A stretch of 64,000 nucleotides of DNA, taken from positions 124,001 to 188,000 of the forward strand of contig OW051470.1 of assembly GCA_932521025.1 (NCBI GenBank), given 5' to 3'. Position 1 is the first letter of the stretch. Each line of letters starts with the position of its first letter. Under the pieces are notes generated by a model. The model had not been told where the DNA came from. It ran no database searches and saw only the letters and a list, made by a program, of their open reading frames with translations. Position numbers and translations under genes: made by a program. The stretch comes from Oscheius onirici. Lineage: Eukaryota > Nematoda > Chromadorea > Rhabditida > Rhabditidae. Shown one piece after another: positions 8,898-21,200 of the stretch.

Positions 8898-11800
8898 AAC
8901 GACGTCTCCAGAAGTCTTCACGAACTTGCTGACACACCTATCCTCGAGCCTAGACCATCAAATTTTGTGGCCAGAGATTCGGATCGGAGACAGACTTCGG
9001 CTGTGGATATCAGTTGTCTGAGACCGCAAAAGGTTGAAGGTTAGAGAGACAGAGAGGGACAGAAACTGATCAGTTTCTTTTAGATGACCGTCCGGTGCTG
9101 AGACGCAAGCGATTTACCAGAAAACAGAGAAAATCTGCGAGTATCTGTCCCGATACTGGACTCATCTTAGCCGGCGGTGGTCAAATATCCTCCAGTGACG
9201 AGGAGGAACCTGCCTGGAAGGTAGGACTTTTCCGGAAAGAGTAGTACTCTCATTTCGTGTCATTCGTGTTCCCCCTATGCCCCTTGGCCCGTCGCAGACT
9301 CCCCATTCACAAAAGGGAGCCTGACTCATTCTGTCTCTCTCCGGGACTGTTAGGTTTTCTTCGCGCTCGATTTTCCAAAAATATCCTTCTTGTAGTCTCT
9401 CCGTCCTTGCAGAAGAATCCAGATCGTAAAACGATGATTGGGTCTCATTATATCTCGCCCCCTCTGTACAAGAATCCTAACAAACAAGACTCCTTCCGCC
9501 ATGTGAAAAATTTCATATCCGCTTTCCAGTCAATCAATCCCCGCCCATACATGGGCTCTCCACCTCCCTTGTAAACAGCTGCCTCTACACGCAGCCACTC
9601 TCATTTAGCGTGCCCGTACTTTCTGTAGATTCCTCCGTTTTGAAATTAAGCCAATTATTGTGGTGACCTCTTGAGAATGCTCCCCACAATAGACTCTGCG
9701 TTATCTAATGGAACGTAGGATTTGGAACGGCTTAAGACTATCAATTTGGTTTGGAGAAGGGGTTAGTTCTTTTTTTTCACCGATTTCCTGTCAATTTTGG
9801 ATTACCAAACCTTTTTGGCTACATGACGAGAGGTGACTGCTGCTTTTTTTAACCTTGTCATCACATGGACGTTTGTTTCCATCTCTGACTCTTTGATAGT
9901 AGCAGCTCCTTCTATTAGATGTTCAATCAAATTCTCTAATTTCCGCTCTGTGCACAGTCCTGTCCATATTTGCCGAGCTGCGATGATCTCTCGTGTGGCA
10001 TGTGGCACAGGATGTAGGTGATGAAAAAGAGAGTGTCACGCAATCTTCGTATCAATCAGAACTGTCCAGCTGTAGCCCTCCTTCTTTTTTTGTTGCGAAT
10101 CCGCAGGAAGAACAGCGGAACATCTGGCCTGTCCATTAGCTCAACATAGTGAAACCTCTATCACGAGTGCTGATTATTATCACATTTTTGAATTGTTTAG
10201 ATTTCGGGTGAGTCAGAAGACTCAGTTGAAATAACGTATCTCTCGACTGTAGAATGTCATTAATATTTTCATACCACTTGTTCCTTCCCTACAATAAAAA
10301 TAGAACGCAAGTTAACAATTGGCTTATGACTGACAATTAATCGTGTTATGGCTTCGCAGCCCGACCTTGCAGTATTTGCGTTCAACTTCATCAAACCTCA
10401 TTTTGAATCCTCCAAAATTCATCACAATGACCTGTTCAATCAATCATGCTCCCTGATAGTATTTATGTAATTGACGCACCTAACCTCTGGTCCCATTTGT
10501 ATACAAAAAGAGATGCCGACTGTGGATACGCTCACCCAAGACTTTTGTTCAAACTGACCAACTATTACAGGTTCCTGTCAAGCCTACCGCAGCTCCTCGC
10601 GGACTCTCTGCATCGACATTTGAGCTGAGTCTTCCTGAACAACGGGAAGACAGTATCAAGCGACAGCCTAGAGGTAGCTTTTGAATTTTTAAAAGGAGAA
10701 TCGTAAAATCCGACAGTGGTATTTTCTAGGCACACACCTTTTCGAGCCTTATCGAATTTTGGTTTGCAGATAAGGGTCTTCCTGGACCTCTGGGTCTTCT
10801 CATTCGCATTTTATAGCCACTTGATATCCTTCTTTTTTTTGCAGGGCCGGCGGCTCGAAGGGCCGGTAGGCGGAACGCCAAATTGCAACAGCAGCAAATT
10901 CACGCCTCGGCTCACAATCTGGATCGAATTGAAGAAGTTCCGCTGAAGTAAGTGGTTTTTTATTTATTTTATAGAGACAAAGAGACAGTATGTAAATTTG
11001 TATTTCAGAGCGGATAAGCGTTCCCTGAGTGTTCGAGACCTGCAAGGTGAGGAATGCGACTTTACCAATCAGGACTCTGTCACGAAATGGACCTCTCAAA
11101 TCCTGGCTGAACTGGACTCTCTGCCTTCCAGCTGCATCGATCTGACAAAACAGCAGGAGAAGCGAACGGTATGGGGCCGTGAGAAAACATCTGAGAACAT
11201 CGTAAACTTTCAGAGCGGGCCGGTCATTTCAGCTCCATGCCGGATGACTCAATCGACTTATTTTCCTTCTTCGAATTGGAGAGAAAAGCCGGACGAGTGG
11301 AGGATGACGGCGTCGGTCAACTGGGGAGCACAGAGTACCTGGATGACTCCGGAAGAGAACCATGTTCAAGAAGCTTTGAGTCATTCACTCAGTAGTATAC
11401 ATTCGAGGGAGAGAGAGGTGAGACTTTTTTTAGAAGTGTTCTGATCCCTACGTTCAGGACTCTCTCGTAGCTTCGACCCTCGTCGGTTCTCCAACCGACT
11501 CTGATGGCGGTACTCCGATAGCCTCTCCCGTTCCACTGGACGAAGCTCCGATCACTCCAACTACGAAAATGAGCCGTTCTGTAGGAATCCAGAGTCCGGA
11601 GACCCCGCTGTTTGCACCGAGACTCGACTCGGAAAGGAGAAGATCTCCGGAAAGATCATCTCTACAATTGGTGTTCAAGGATGGCGACAAAATTGATGTC
11701 ATTCATCCCCCAACTCCTGCAAGAAGGACAATTGTTAGGAAGGTTGAGAACTGGGATCAGGTGGGTATCAGGACTGGTTTTTTTAGTAAACTTTCTCTAG

Positions 11801-12283
11801 GTGAAGCTCCGGAACGACTACATGGACGTCTCTAGTCAAAAACTCTTGGCCAACATTTCTAGACTCTCCAAATCTACTGTTCATCTCCCACAGAACGATA
11901 AACCAGTCGATCGAAGCAGTCAAGCTTCAATTCCTTCGATCCGGACTTCTTTGTGGAGCTGTGCGGACGAGAGTAGTCTTCATGATGATCAGTTGAGCGA
12001 GTGGAAGAGACGGGTAGGTCCCGTATTGGAGATTGTCTGGGTCTGTCCAAAACCTCGTGTTTTGGAGAAAATGAGCGTCAGGAAGGTATCGGATAACAGA
12101 AACGGGGGTCAGCGTAACATCCTGCTCATCCGTGACTACTTTTCCTGTAGTGCTGTTTCCGATAAAAAAGCGTCTGTAACTTTTAAAGCCCTTCAAGCTC
12201 CAGCCTATTGACAAATTGGACCTTTCTCACATTAAACCACTCTTGGGTAATTTGACCTCTCTGCCTTCCCCGCTTGTGAATTG
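8898..12283 (+). CDS. gei-1: N-terminal exon block, probably of the DLC-type RhoGAP gene
   Basis: Nine exons in consistent phase: 8898-9039, 9084-9220, 10571-10673, 10845-10947, 11009-11168, 11214-11417, 11458-11760, 11801-12013 and 12189-12283, about 486 codons. Composition is serine, proline and charge rich with no folded domain I recognise (for example SSSDEEEPAWK, MSRSVGIQSPETPLF, DKIDVIHPPTPARRTIVRKV), as in the disordered N-terminal tails of long DLC isoforms. The block ends in phase 2 (GTGAGT at 12284), which does not match the phase-0 start at 15369, so at least one linking exon was missed or the blocks are separate genes. Same strand, style and composition make one gene more likely; the symbol follows that inference. 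Exon 11214-11417 is also open for 59 codons in another frame (see findings). Confidence 0.72.
9585..9977 (-). CDS. Possible nested gene, last two exons (unrecognised)
   Basis: Exons 9811-9977 (CATCGCAG acceptor, GTTTGG donor) and 9585-9704 (TTCCATTAG acceptor) join in phase 0 and end in a stop, giving about 95 codons. The first is strongly helical in character (RKLENLIEHLIEGAATIKES, TRLKKAAVTSRHVAKK); the second is polar. No start was found; an ATG-containing open segment at about 10060-10135 could not be joined in phase. It lies on the minus strand in the largest intron of the 8.9-12.3 kb block. No family recognised. Confidence 0.38.
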
Positions 12284-15200
12284 GTGAGTATGGATTTTTA
12301 AATGTTCACCCAAATTGCATACTTTTTGCCGAAGAAACCTGATAGTTGTCTTATTGTCAGTGGTATTCCTTGGCTCAAAAAACGAGACGAAATCTGACCT
12401 GACCATTGTTTTTCAAACATGTTTTCCTCCTGAAGTGATAGAAAAGAAAGAGGGGCTACAGTAATTCCAGTTTTCCATAATCCTTTAACAATTGCTCAAC
12501 ACTTCATTACTCTGCACCATCTGTCAGAGAGACTCTGAGCCTGTAATAGCTTGTTGTTGTCACCCCTTTTCCTGGCTGCCAGCAGTGTGTAAGGAGTGCC
12601 GCGCGGTCAGGTCTAACTGCTGCGCGAGACTAGTGTTTTCGCACCTGATTCCGACCCCGCCTGTCCTTCGCTTATCAATATCTCTGTGTGTATGTGAGAC
12701 GGTGGGGTGTCTTATCGACAGCCCACTCAACAACACAGTCTCACTGACTAGTTTCCGCTACTTTATTTCGAAATTTTCTTATCCTGTTCAGATTTTTCGA
12801 CCCACAATACATCTACTGACAATTTCTTGTTTTTCAGTACTGTCCTTCCCGAAATTTTACATTTTATTGAGACTACCGACAAAAAAATGAAAAAAAAACC
12901 ATATCGTAACTCTCGAACCGTTTGTTCCCTAACCCGATGTTGTGAGTCATTAAATTTACAGCCACCCTGCGCCAGAAGACAGTTCAAATCAAATCCCCCG
13001 AAAACGAGCTATTAACGGTCTTCAACGGCCCGATTCATATCCAATATACTCTCATCCTTGATTATCCTTTACGACGTCAAAAGTAGGGAGCAGAGCTTCT
13101 CTCAATCCATTAGCCCGTCGGGTTCCCACTTGGCACCTCTTCAGCATCCGTTTTCGGGAGGAACGGAGAAATTATATTAGCGTCTTGATGTTTGTCCCGA
13201 CTTTTTCTCATGTTAATAGTTATGGGATGAGTGCTCAAGACGCCCTCTTGAAATGTGCATGTGAAACATATGGCACCAGCTGGTAGCTTCCACAGCTGAT
13301 ACAAATTGCTGTGGGAACATGCTAAGTTCTCCTTTTTGTACGAATTTTTAAATGTTCAAAAACTGTTTATATCATTGCTCTCTTGCCCACTAATGGCTCG
13401 CGACCGCGACCACCCAAGCCATCTGGGTGGTAATAACTGAGCCTGTAAACAGACGATAAGGCACCACCCTTCTTTTTCCATCTCTCTTATTAGCATACGG
13501 CAAACAGTGCTCTCAATGACATGGCATTGTCCCGAGCCTCAGGGCGCGAACTCAGGCGCCTCTTTCTCTCTATTATGAGAATGTAAATATTGGAATGACC
13601 ACCCAGCGGGTGCAAAGTGCTGACACACATTCAGTATTTGAGTGAGATTATGGTCCCGACTCATTTCCTTTCATCCTTCCTGTATTGTTGAGCCTTCCCA
13701 ACAACAGCCTCCTAGTTTATTTGGTTCTTTCCCAGTTTTCCCTCCACCTTTGTCGGTTTCAAAAAGTTTTCCGCGCGTCGCGCGTGTTGTGAGAATAACC
13801 GCGGCCTCCTGTGCCCTTTTATGACGCATTTCTGTGGGGGCACACAGTTAGGACAGCCGATTCTTTCCTAGCTCTCTACATGCCTTTTTCTAAAGTATTT
13901 TGCTGTAGAAACCTTGAGAAAAAGTCGTGTCGTTGACACTCCCACCACAAGCCATTGTAATAGGAGCGCCGTTCGAATAATGACCAAAACTGGTCTCTCT
14001 AAGATTTTCTCTCTTTTACTGTTGCCATTTTCCACAAAGTCAATTGTTTATGCATCCATCGGTCATGGCTTTGACCCTCGCTCTAGCCTTCGATAAAATC
14101 CCCGTCGACCCGAATCTGACACCGCAATCCATCCCTCTCCCGCGCCCGAATAACCGTTTGATAACCGCATCGCGTTTTTTTGTTATCTTTTGTCCCAGCA
14201 TTTTCGAACACCCAGCACGTGCTCCAGGTGTAAGAGCCACTTTGTCCAGGTAAATTAATGATCCCCTCCTAATCTTGAAGACAGTTGCCGGGAAAACACA
14301 CGTGCTTTTTGTTCCTTCTGACATTCTTTCTCTTCTTATGCATATCCAACGCCGTTCTTTTCCCTAACCAAAAATTGTAGTTCCGAGGACAATGCATAAG
14401 AAATAAGTCCTTTTTTCAGTAGAAGAATAACTGCTCTCGTCCTAGGGGGAGCAAGTAGACACGGGGCCAATAAAAGAACCGTTAAATGTCCCCTGAACAG
14501 GACAGTGACTAATACCTCGAAGTCAAAGGGGGAAACTGTCCCATAACCTCTCTTCCATGACATTGAGATAGACGCGAGTTTCGCGCATTTTACGACTACG
14601 ACCTTGTTGTTGTACTGCTGTCAAACTGAGGCATTTTTGAAAAGTTTCGTCAGTGAGATCTCAAACATCTGGAGTCCATCCATCAAACCCTGCGGAACGA
14701 GGGTATGCTCAAAAGAAACATTTGGCACAAAAATAATAGAAAGGGACAGAAATCAGTAAAATCTATTTTTAAGAGCGATTTTTGAACGGGTAAAAACAAC
14801 TCGGCTACTCTCTTAAAAATTCCCCCTTGTTTTGACTGAACTTGACCACACGACAGGTGTGTGTCTCTCTGACCCTCCACCCCCTCCAGTTTTCTTGTCA
14901 AAGAGACCTTGATTTTACGAGCTCTCTTTCTTCCAGCCTCGCGATTAGTCTCGTCTTCCTGACAGATTTTTTGCGTGCTCCCACCCCGTATAATCTTGAA
15001 CACACAGAGAGAACAGTCGTTTTCTTCAGAAAACGCATCTCTCTGCTCCTCACACAAGACCAAATATTGACATTTGTAGATTCTTCTCACCTCTCACTTT
15101 CTCCACAAAAGGGCTTTTGAAACTTCCTGCTTTTTTCGGGCAATCCAATTTTCTTCGTCATTACATAAGCCCTTAATTAAAGCAATCAAATGAGGTGCTT

Positions 15201-15368
15201 AAAGTAAGCCAAACTGCAGAAAAATAGCATTTTTTTTGTCCTCAATTTCTGGTCATTCTCCAAAGTCTCTCTTCCTCTTTACTGACCTGACCTGAAATTT
15301 AACCCAGACTCTTACAACTTCCCGTCTCAAAAATCTCCGATTTTCTGAACTCTTTCCTACTTTTGCAG
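12284..15368. other. Unresolved 3-kb stretch between the two RhoGAP exon blocks
   Basis: A linking plus-strand exon is expected but was not identified. On the minus strand, open segments with plausible splice sites near 13136-13297 and 12763-13015 can be chained in more than one frame, so I do not call them. The rest is CT-rich intron-like DNA. Confidence 0.4.
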
Positions 15369-18246
15369 GAACCTACTACAGAGACAGACTATAATAAGCG
15401 ACAAGACGACGGAACTCGTCACAAAACGTGGCCAGAAACCATGACAAGTCTAATACCCAAATTTCCATGTGTACGTTGCGTAGAATGGGCGGAAAATGTT
15501 GTTTTAGAGTAAAACCCTAAAACCTTTTTCAGGTGGAATGTCGTGCCAGGACCACAGCGCCGACAGATCCTAAATCAGTGGACCGGGTCGTGGCCTCGAT
15601 GATCAAAAGCATTGAAGATAGCAGACTGACAGCTCTGGACAGACCGACCAATTTGATGTTGGAGCCAAAGCCTTCAGTAATCTCGTTTTTTGTTCTTACC
15701 AAAAAGTTACAGGATGCCGGGACCCAGACGTCTCCGTTTTCCCTGTCCCGATCATCAAGCTTTGACTGGGTTCACGACGCGACTGAAGGAGCGTTAAGGG
15801 ATTTGAAGACTCCGATGAGTACTCCGAGGTAGGCATCAGAACAAAAAAAAACTGGGTCTCAAAACTTTGAACAACAATTTTCTAAAAATGCATTTAGCAG
15901 GCTAAAAATAGCTCCAAAACATGCGTTCCTCAAAGCACACTGTCTCATGTCAAAAATCCGTTTACTCTTGAGCTTATCATGTTAGCATCGAACTTTCACC
16001 CTGCCGCTGTTCAAATTCTATCAAGCCTCCAGTATTTTCAGATCTGAACTCGCTGTGCCCCCATCTCGTCTCGAATCCTCTTCCGAGACTGACGACGCTG
16101 ATCGCGAGGTCGCCGAGATGACGAGACGATCTGAAGAGCCGGCGAGGAGAGGACAGAACCAACAAAAGTGGGTCAAATTGGGTGGGAGAAAAATTGAAGC
16201 CAATTGCGTGTTCCAGAATGTTTCCTGATCTGGAGGAATCGATTGCCATGCTGCTCCAGTACGGCAAAGAGGCTCAACAGCAGCAGGAGTTGACGAAGAA
16301 GCCAGTGGCTCCGCCGAGAGCAATCGCGCCGAAAGCCAAGCTAAGGACTGTGCCCTTGAAGGTTTCGGATACTCCTCCAGGTGAGTCTTTCATCTTTTAT
16401 CGGTAATTAATTTCCGGAATCGAACGTTTCCATTGTTTTTGAGCGACAAAAGATCCCGAAACGGGAAAGGCACAAAGTCTAGCTATAAATAGGCGAAATC
16501 AGTTTTGTCTGGGAGCGAGGAAACTTTTCTCATTCTATTTAAATAATTTTTTAATAATAATTAGTTTGGAGGAAAATCATGACTAGGTTCCATTCTTTCA
16601 AAATATTTTCCCATTTTCTCTATTTTAACTTCAATTTTTTGTAGAAATCCGTCGTCCAGTTGCCCACTACCCAGTCACGATGTCCATGTCTGACAGCATC
16701 TACGACAATATGGCCGGCGTCCAGAAGAAAAACGAGCTGAAGCCGAAGAGTCAGGCCATCATTGAAGAGCTTTTGGAGGGAAAAGTTCCTCTGGCAAATC
16801 TCTCAAACAACTTTCGAAACGGTATGGGACCGCGATCAGGATCCTGTGAGATTCTCAATGAGGGGTTGAAGTCGAAGAATGGAGCCTCTGTCACCTCACT
16901 GAAGGAAGCTGGTAAGTAGGGATTTACAAGCTATTTGAGGGGCCAGATCCAGTAGAGTAACTCCCTGTAATGGGTCTGTAAGCCGGCTGGACGATTTTAC
17001 GCGAGGAGTCCACTGTGCGCATCCCTCCACCCAGCGAGTCCCTCTCAGCAAAATCTGTTTGAATTCAGGCTCATTGGGGGGGACGGAGAGGGTAATTCTA
17101 TGTTTTCTTTCGCCGGTGGGAAGAAAATCTTGCGAACAGCTTCCCCTGTTCCCTCCTCTTTCTCTCGCTAAACGACCATCTTTTATTGCTAGAAGAAAAA
17201 GTGAGCACATTTTGCACTTTTTAACTTTTTTTTGTGATTTGACAAAGTCTGTCTGAGGAATTTGTAGAATAGTGTTACTCCGTTAACCTGTAACTTTCCT
17301 ATTTCGATATGATTTTTTTCAAATAATGAGAGAATCCAAAAAAAAATTATTTATTACGTTCAGAAAATCAAATCTAGTAGTTTTCCACAAAACTTTTGCA
17401 CCCTTTTCTTTGCGCATCGTCTTTTCTCTATCCCTCGAAAGGCCAGAAAAAGCTTGCAAAGAAAAGACGAGACCCTTTTGAACTTTGAGCTAAACTATTC
17501 TAATCTCTGGTGCCCTCAAGAAATCATGTTTTTCTTCCTCTTGTTTTCGACTGAACGCCGTGGATTAGCCTAGTGTTGTGTCTTCTGAAGCAGGGTGAGA
17601 GAGAAAAGTGTGTCATTTTGGGGTTTGTCAACCTATTTCCGCGAGATTTCCTGAATTATGGAGAGTTTACACCCAGTAACCCACACATTTTTGCTAAAGG
17701 GCCGCTCGACCCAAAAAGAGTTCTGATCTCACAAAAAGTTGGGCTAAATTTTCATTTGCCAAAAGCATTAGCTCATATTTCGTTCCTTGAACGAAACTGA
17801 AGAATCACCAACTGTAAAACGATCCAAGATCTTTCTCTCAAGATCCATCTGCAGTTTGCAAAAGACACTCATTTTGACTCTGACTGAAAATTTTCTCTGT
17901 CTCGCCACCTCCAGACTCTCTGATCATTCTCTGCCCCCTATTTGCTCCATCTTCCCCTATTTCGACCTGTCAATCCTTAAAATGGCCCCCAAACAGCCCC
18001 CATTTGATGACATCATTTTCGCCGTCGTAGTGGTCGTCGTTTGACTCATCATTTCTCAGAGAGACCGCGTCTTCTTCCTATACTACTAGGCTTTTTTTCC
18101 ACCAACACCAGAAGTCTAACGGGCCCGGTTATCAATGTTGTTTTCTGTGGGGATAATTGTCAGCGATCTCTTTGTGTCTTCGTTCGGCACAGCCTGTGGT
18201 CGCGCTTCCTTCTTCTCTTCAAAGGGGTAACTTTTCGTGGTTTTTT

Positions 18247-18287
<41 letters not shown>

Positions 18288-21200
18288 ACAGTTTTTGAGT
18301 CCGTACAGGCGTAAACATTTGCGCGCCATTGCTTTTCACAAGTACCTAATTTCGGGTGAGGTATTTTTATGGGGCAACCGTTGTACTCTTTGGTAGGGAT
18401 TGGAATGGTTCTGATTCAACAGTAACTGTCTAATAACCCAAGACCTTGAGCCAGACTGTAACCAGCTAAAAAGAAGAATAGCCGACCGCTGTTCTCCTTT
18501 CATATGTTGGTACACATCTCTCTCGAAGTCAAACACTTTGAACACCTTGGCACACACCGAGAGACGGAAATTCGGAGACCGGGACATCTTGATCTCGATC
18601 CTCCGATATCAGCTGATTCCTTTTGACTATACTTTTCCTTTTTTCCGAGACGAACAACCTCTACCGTGAGTGATGCGACAGAATGGCCCTTTGACTGATT
18701 TCATGGCATAGAAGACAGCACCGCCAATTTATGGCCTGTCTCTCTTTCTCTTTGGCTCCCGTTGAGACCTCTCCAGCCCATCCTCTCTCTCTACTAACTG
18801 CTATGATTAGGGGTTCCCATTTGCATACACAATCTGCCTCAAAGACTACCGGTTCTCATTTGTGTGTTCGCTGGACATCCTGTATTCTTAAGGACATCGG
18901 GATTAGAATGGGGGAAAGGAAGTGGGAGGACTCGAAATGAAGGTCGTATTGTGGAGACGGCAATAAAACATCAAATCCTGTCATCGAGATATTTCCTTTC
19001 TCTTCTCTTTCTCATATGCTAATGGCTGGATGGGATAATGAGCGCGGGAGATGGGATTAGCCGACTTTCACCGGCGGTCATGTTTGTAGAAAGATAGGGA
19101 GATTCGGAAGTGTGAATGGGATGGGAAACTTTAGAAAATTCTCTCCTGTGCCAGTCTTTACTGGTCGACCAGTAGCAAAACAAACTGTCTCTCTAGAATC
19201 TGTCTTTCTCAAAGGAAGCACAATACTTAAAGGATCAGACAATCCAAGATCCTGTACTTCCACGACCAATATCTCTGTCCAATCTTTCCCGCAACTCATT
19301 AAGACCGCAGAGAAGATTTCCAGTGCCAACACCCTCTGCAATTACCCTCCTCCAGAGCTCCTAATATTCATGTGATTATCGCCTCCTCCCACTCCTGACC
19401 ACCTCCTTTTCCCTGCCTTTAATGACCCCAAAGCCCTGTGACATGCGTTTACGACCACCGCGTCGGCTTTGATCTTCTCCCGGGACTACGGGAATTCTAA
19501 TTATAATGACCTTGAGAGCAACCAGGTTCTCTCTCTGGTTACCTGTATCTTCTCTTATTTTATCTGTTTGCTAATCTCGCCCCCACACGCTCTCTGAGGC
19601 GACCGGAGAACGCATGTTCTGTCAGCCTTTGTTTTTGTTGCTCAACCAATTTCCCAGTTTAAATTTATGTTTTAACCTTATTCCATCACAAACATTCCCG
19701 GTAATTGAATTAGAGGAACCGTTTGAGGTACGGGCGTGTCCACGGACAGACCAGGTTCTGTTCAGAACGGTTTTCCAAAAGTTTACAATTTCGGCCCCAC
19801 TGTCAAAATACGAAGCGTTTTCACCACCTATTAGCTGCCACCTCGTTAACTGCTGTGTCCTTGCATCGTCCCCCAACACGTTTTTGCTGCCACCGGCACT
19901 TCTTCTTCTTTTCTCTTCATCTCCAATGGGAACCTGCTCGTTTTGTCATTTTCACACCCTTAGGGGCGACTTCTTTCTGTCCGTTGCAGGGTCAAGAAAT
20001 TAGGTTCATTACTGGTGGGAAGTGTTCTCTTTTCAAGAAATCCTTGTGAGTCTCTCACTATACTCTGGGTCTTGCCTTCACATGCCCTCAATTTATTTTC
20101 GGCACCTTTTTCTCGGTCCGAGACGAGTCCCACTAAAATTTTGAAGAGGGACCTTTTTACTCTTTGCCGGCGCCAGTGTTTTGGCGGCTACTACTCGCTG
20201 ACACGCCCACGTGATATTTTCAACCTCAGACAGAATGGAATGTGTGGACATTTAGTTAGCCAACTGCTTTGGAAAAACACAGACTTTTTTCTGAAGCCTA
20301 GAGGGCAGGGTCGGATTGTTTGTTCTTGAGAGAGAGTCTGAATCAACTGCATCAGGCGTTAAGCGCTCTTCAGTTATCTTTTGCGCCTACGCTTTTTTTC
20401 ATTTCGTACTCTCTTTTCTGTTGAGTTCAAATGCTCATTGTCAGATGCAAATTGCAAACCTACTCTCTGAACGCGTTTCCAGTTACTATTTGTGTAAGGT
20501 CTAATCCTCAGTTCAAATTTTCATGAACCACCAGCTGCAGCGGCAATTGATGACCTCATTTTCCAGCAATCTCTCTCTTTTCGACTCTTTTGTCCAGTTG
20601 AACAGCTGACTCTCTCTCTCAGCTTGAAGTCCAATGGCACGCAGCCATCTCAGAATCTTCCGTAACCACCAGGAAAAGAAATTCTATCGACTCGCTCTTT
20701 TGCGAAAAACCTTGCGAATTCATGCCTTTTTGCGTCCTTTTTTAGTTCTTCACTCGGCTTACTCGACCGGTCAAAAGAAAGCTCCGACCCTGTGAAAACA
20801 GAGGTTGGGTGAAATTTTGAAAGCTCTTCTTTCTGAAGAGAGCAACCTTTGTCTGTTTTTTGCCGTTTTAGAAAGCTTTTATTTTCTATCGTCGTTTCTT
20901 TCACCCTTTACCAATCATACTATGATCTGTTTATTCACAAACATTCCAGCGGTAAATTGTTCCAATTGGCTTTGCGGGGCGCGAATTCCGTCCGCATCAA
21001 CCATCCTTTTTTCTATCAGCGCTCGCGCAACTTGTCCCCCTCTGGCGTAAATAGACGGAAGCCGCAACAAAACGAGATCTCTTTTAGGGCGGTGATGAGA
21101 ACAGAGACAGCAGATTGCACCTCATAAACCATCCTTCGCTTTTTTGTTCTGTTGGCTCTGCCCTCGGACTAAAAAAGATAGCAGACTTGACTCATTCTTT

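Noticed and set aside
12763..13450. Possible minus-strand gene with exons near 13390, 13136-13297 and 12763-13015
   Set aside because: The chain can be built in at least two incompatible frames, each phase-consistent, so the evidence does not discriminate.
14683..15090. Minus-strand frame of 135 codons with protein-like composition
   Set aside because: A few frames of this length are expected by chance; no splice sites, signal peptide or family.
19622..19879. Minus-strand frame inside the 5-kb RhoGAP intron
   Set aside because: No start context, splice sites or family; short enough to be chance.
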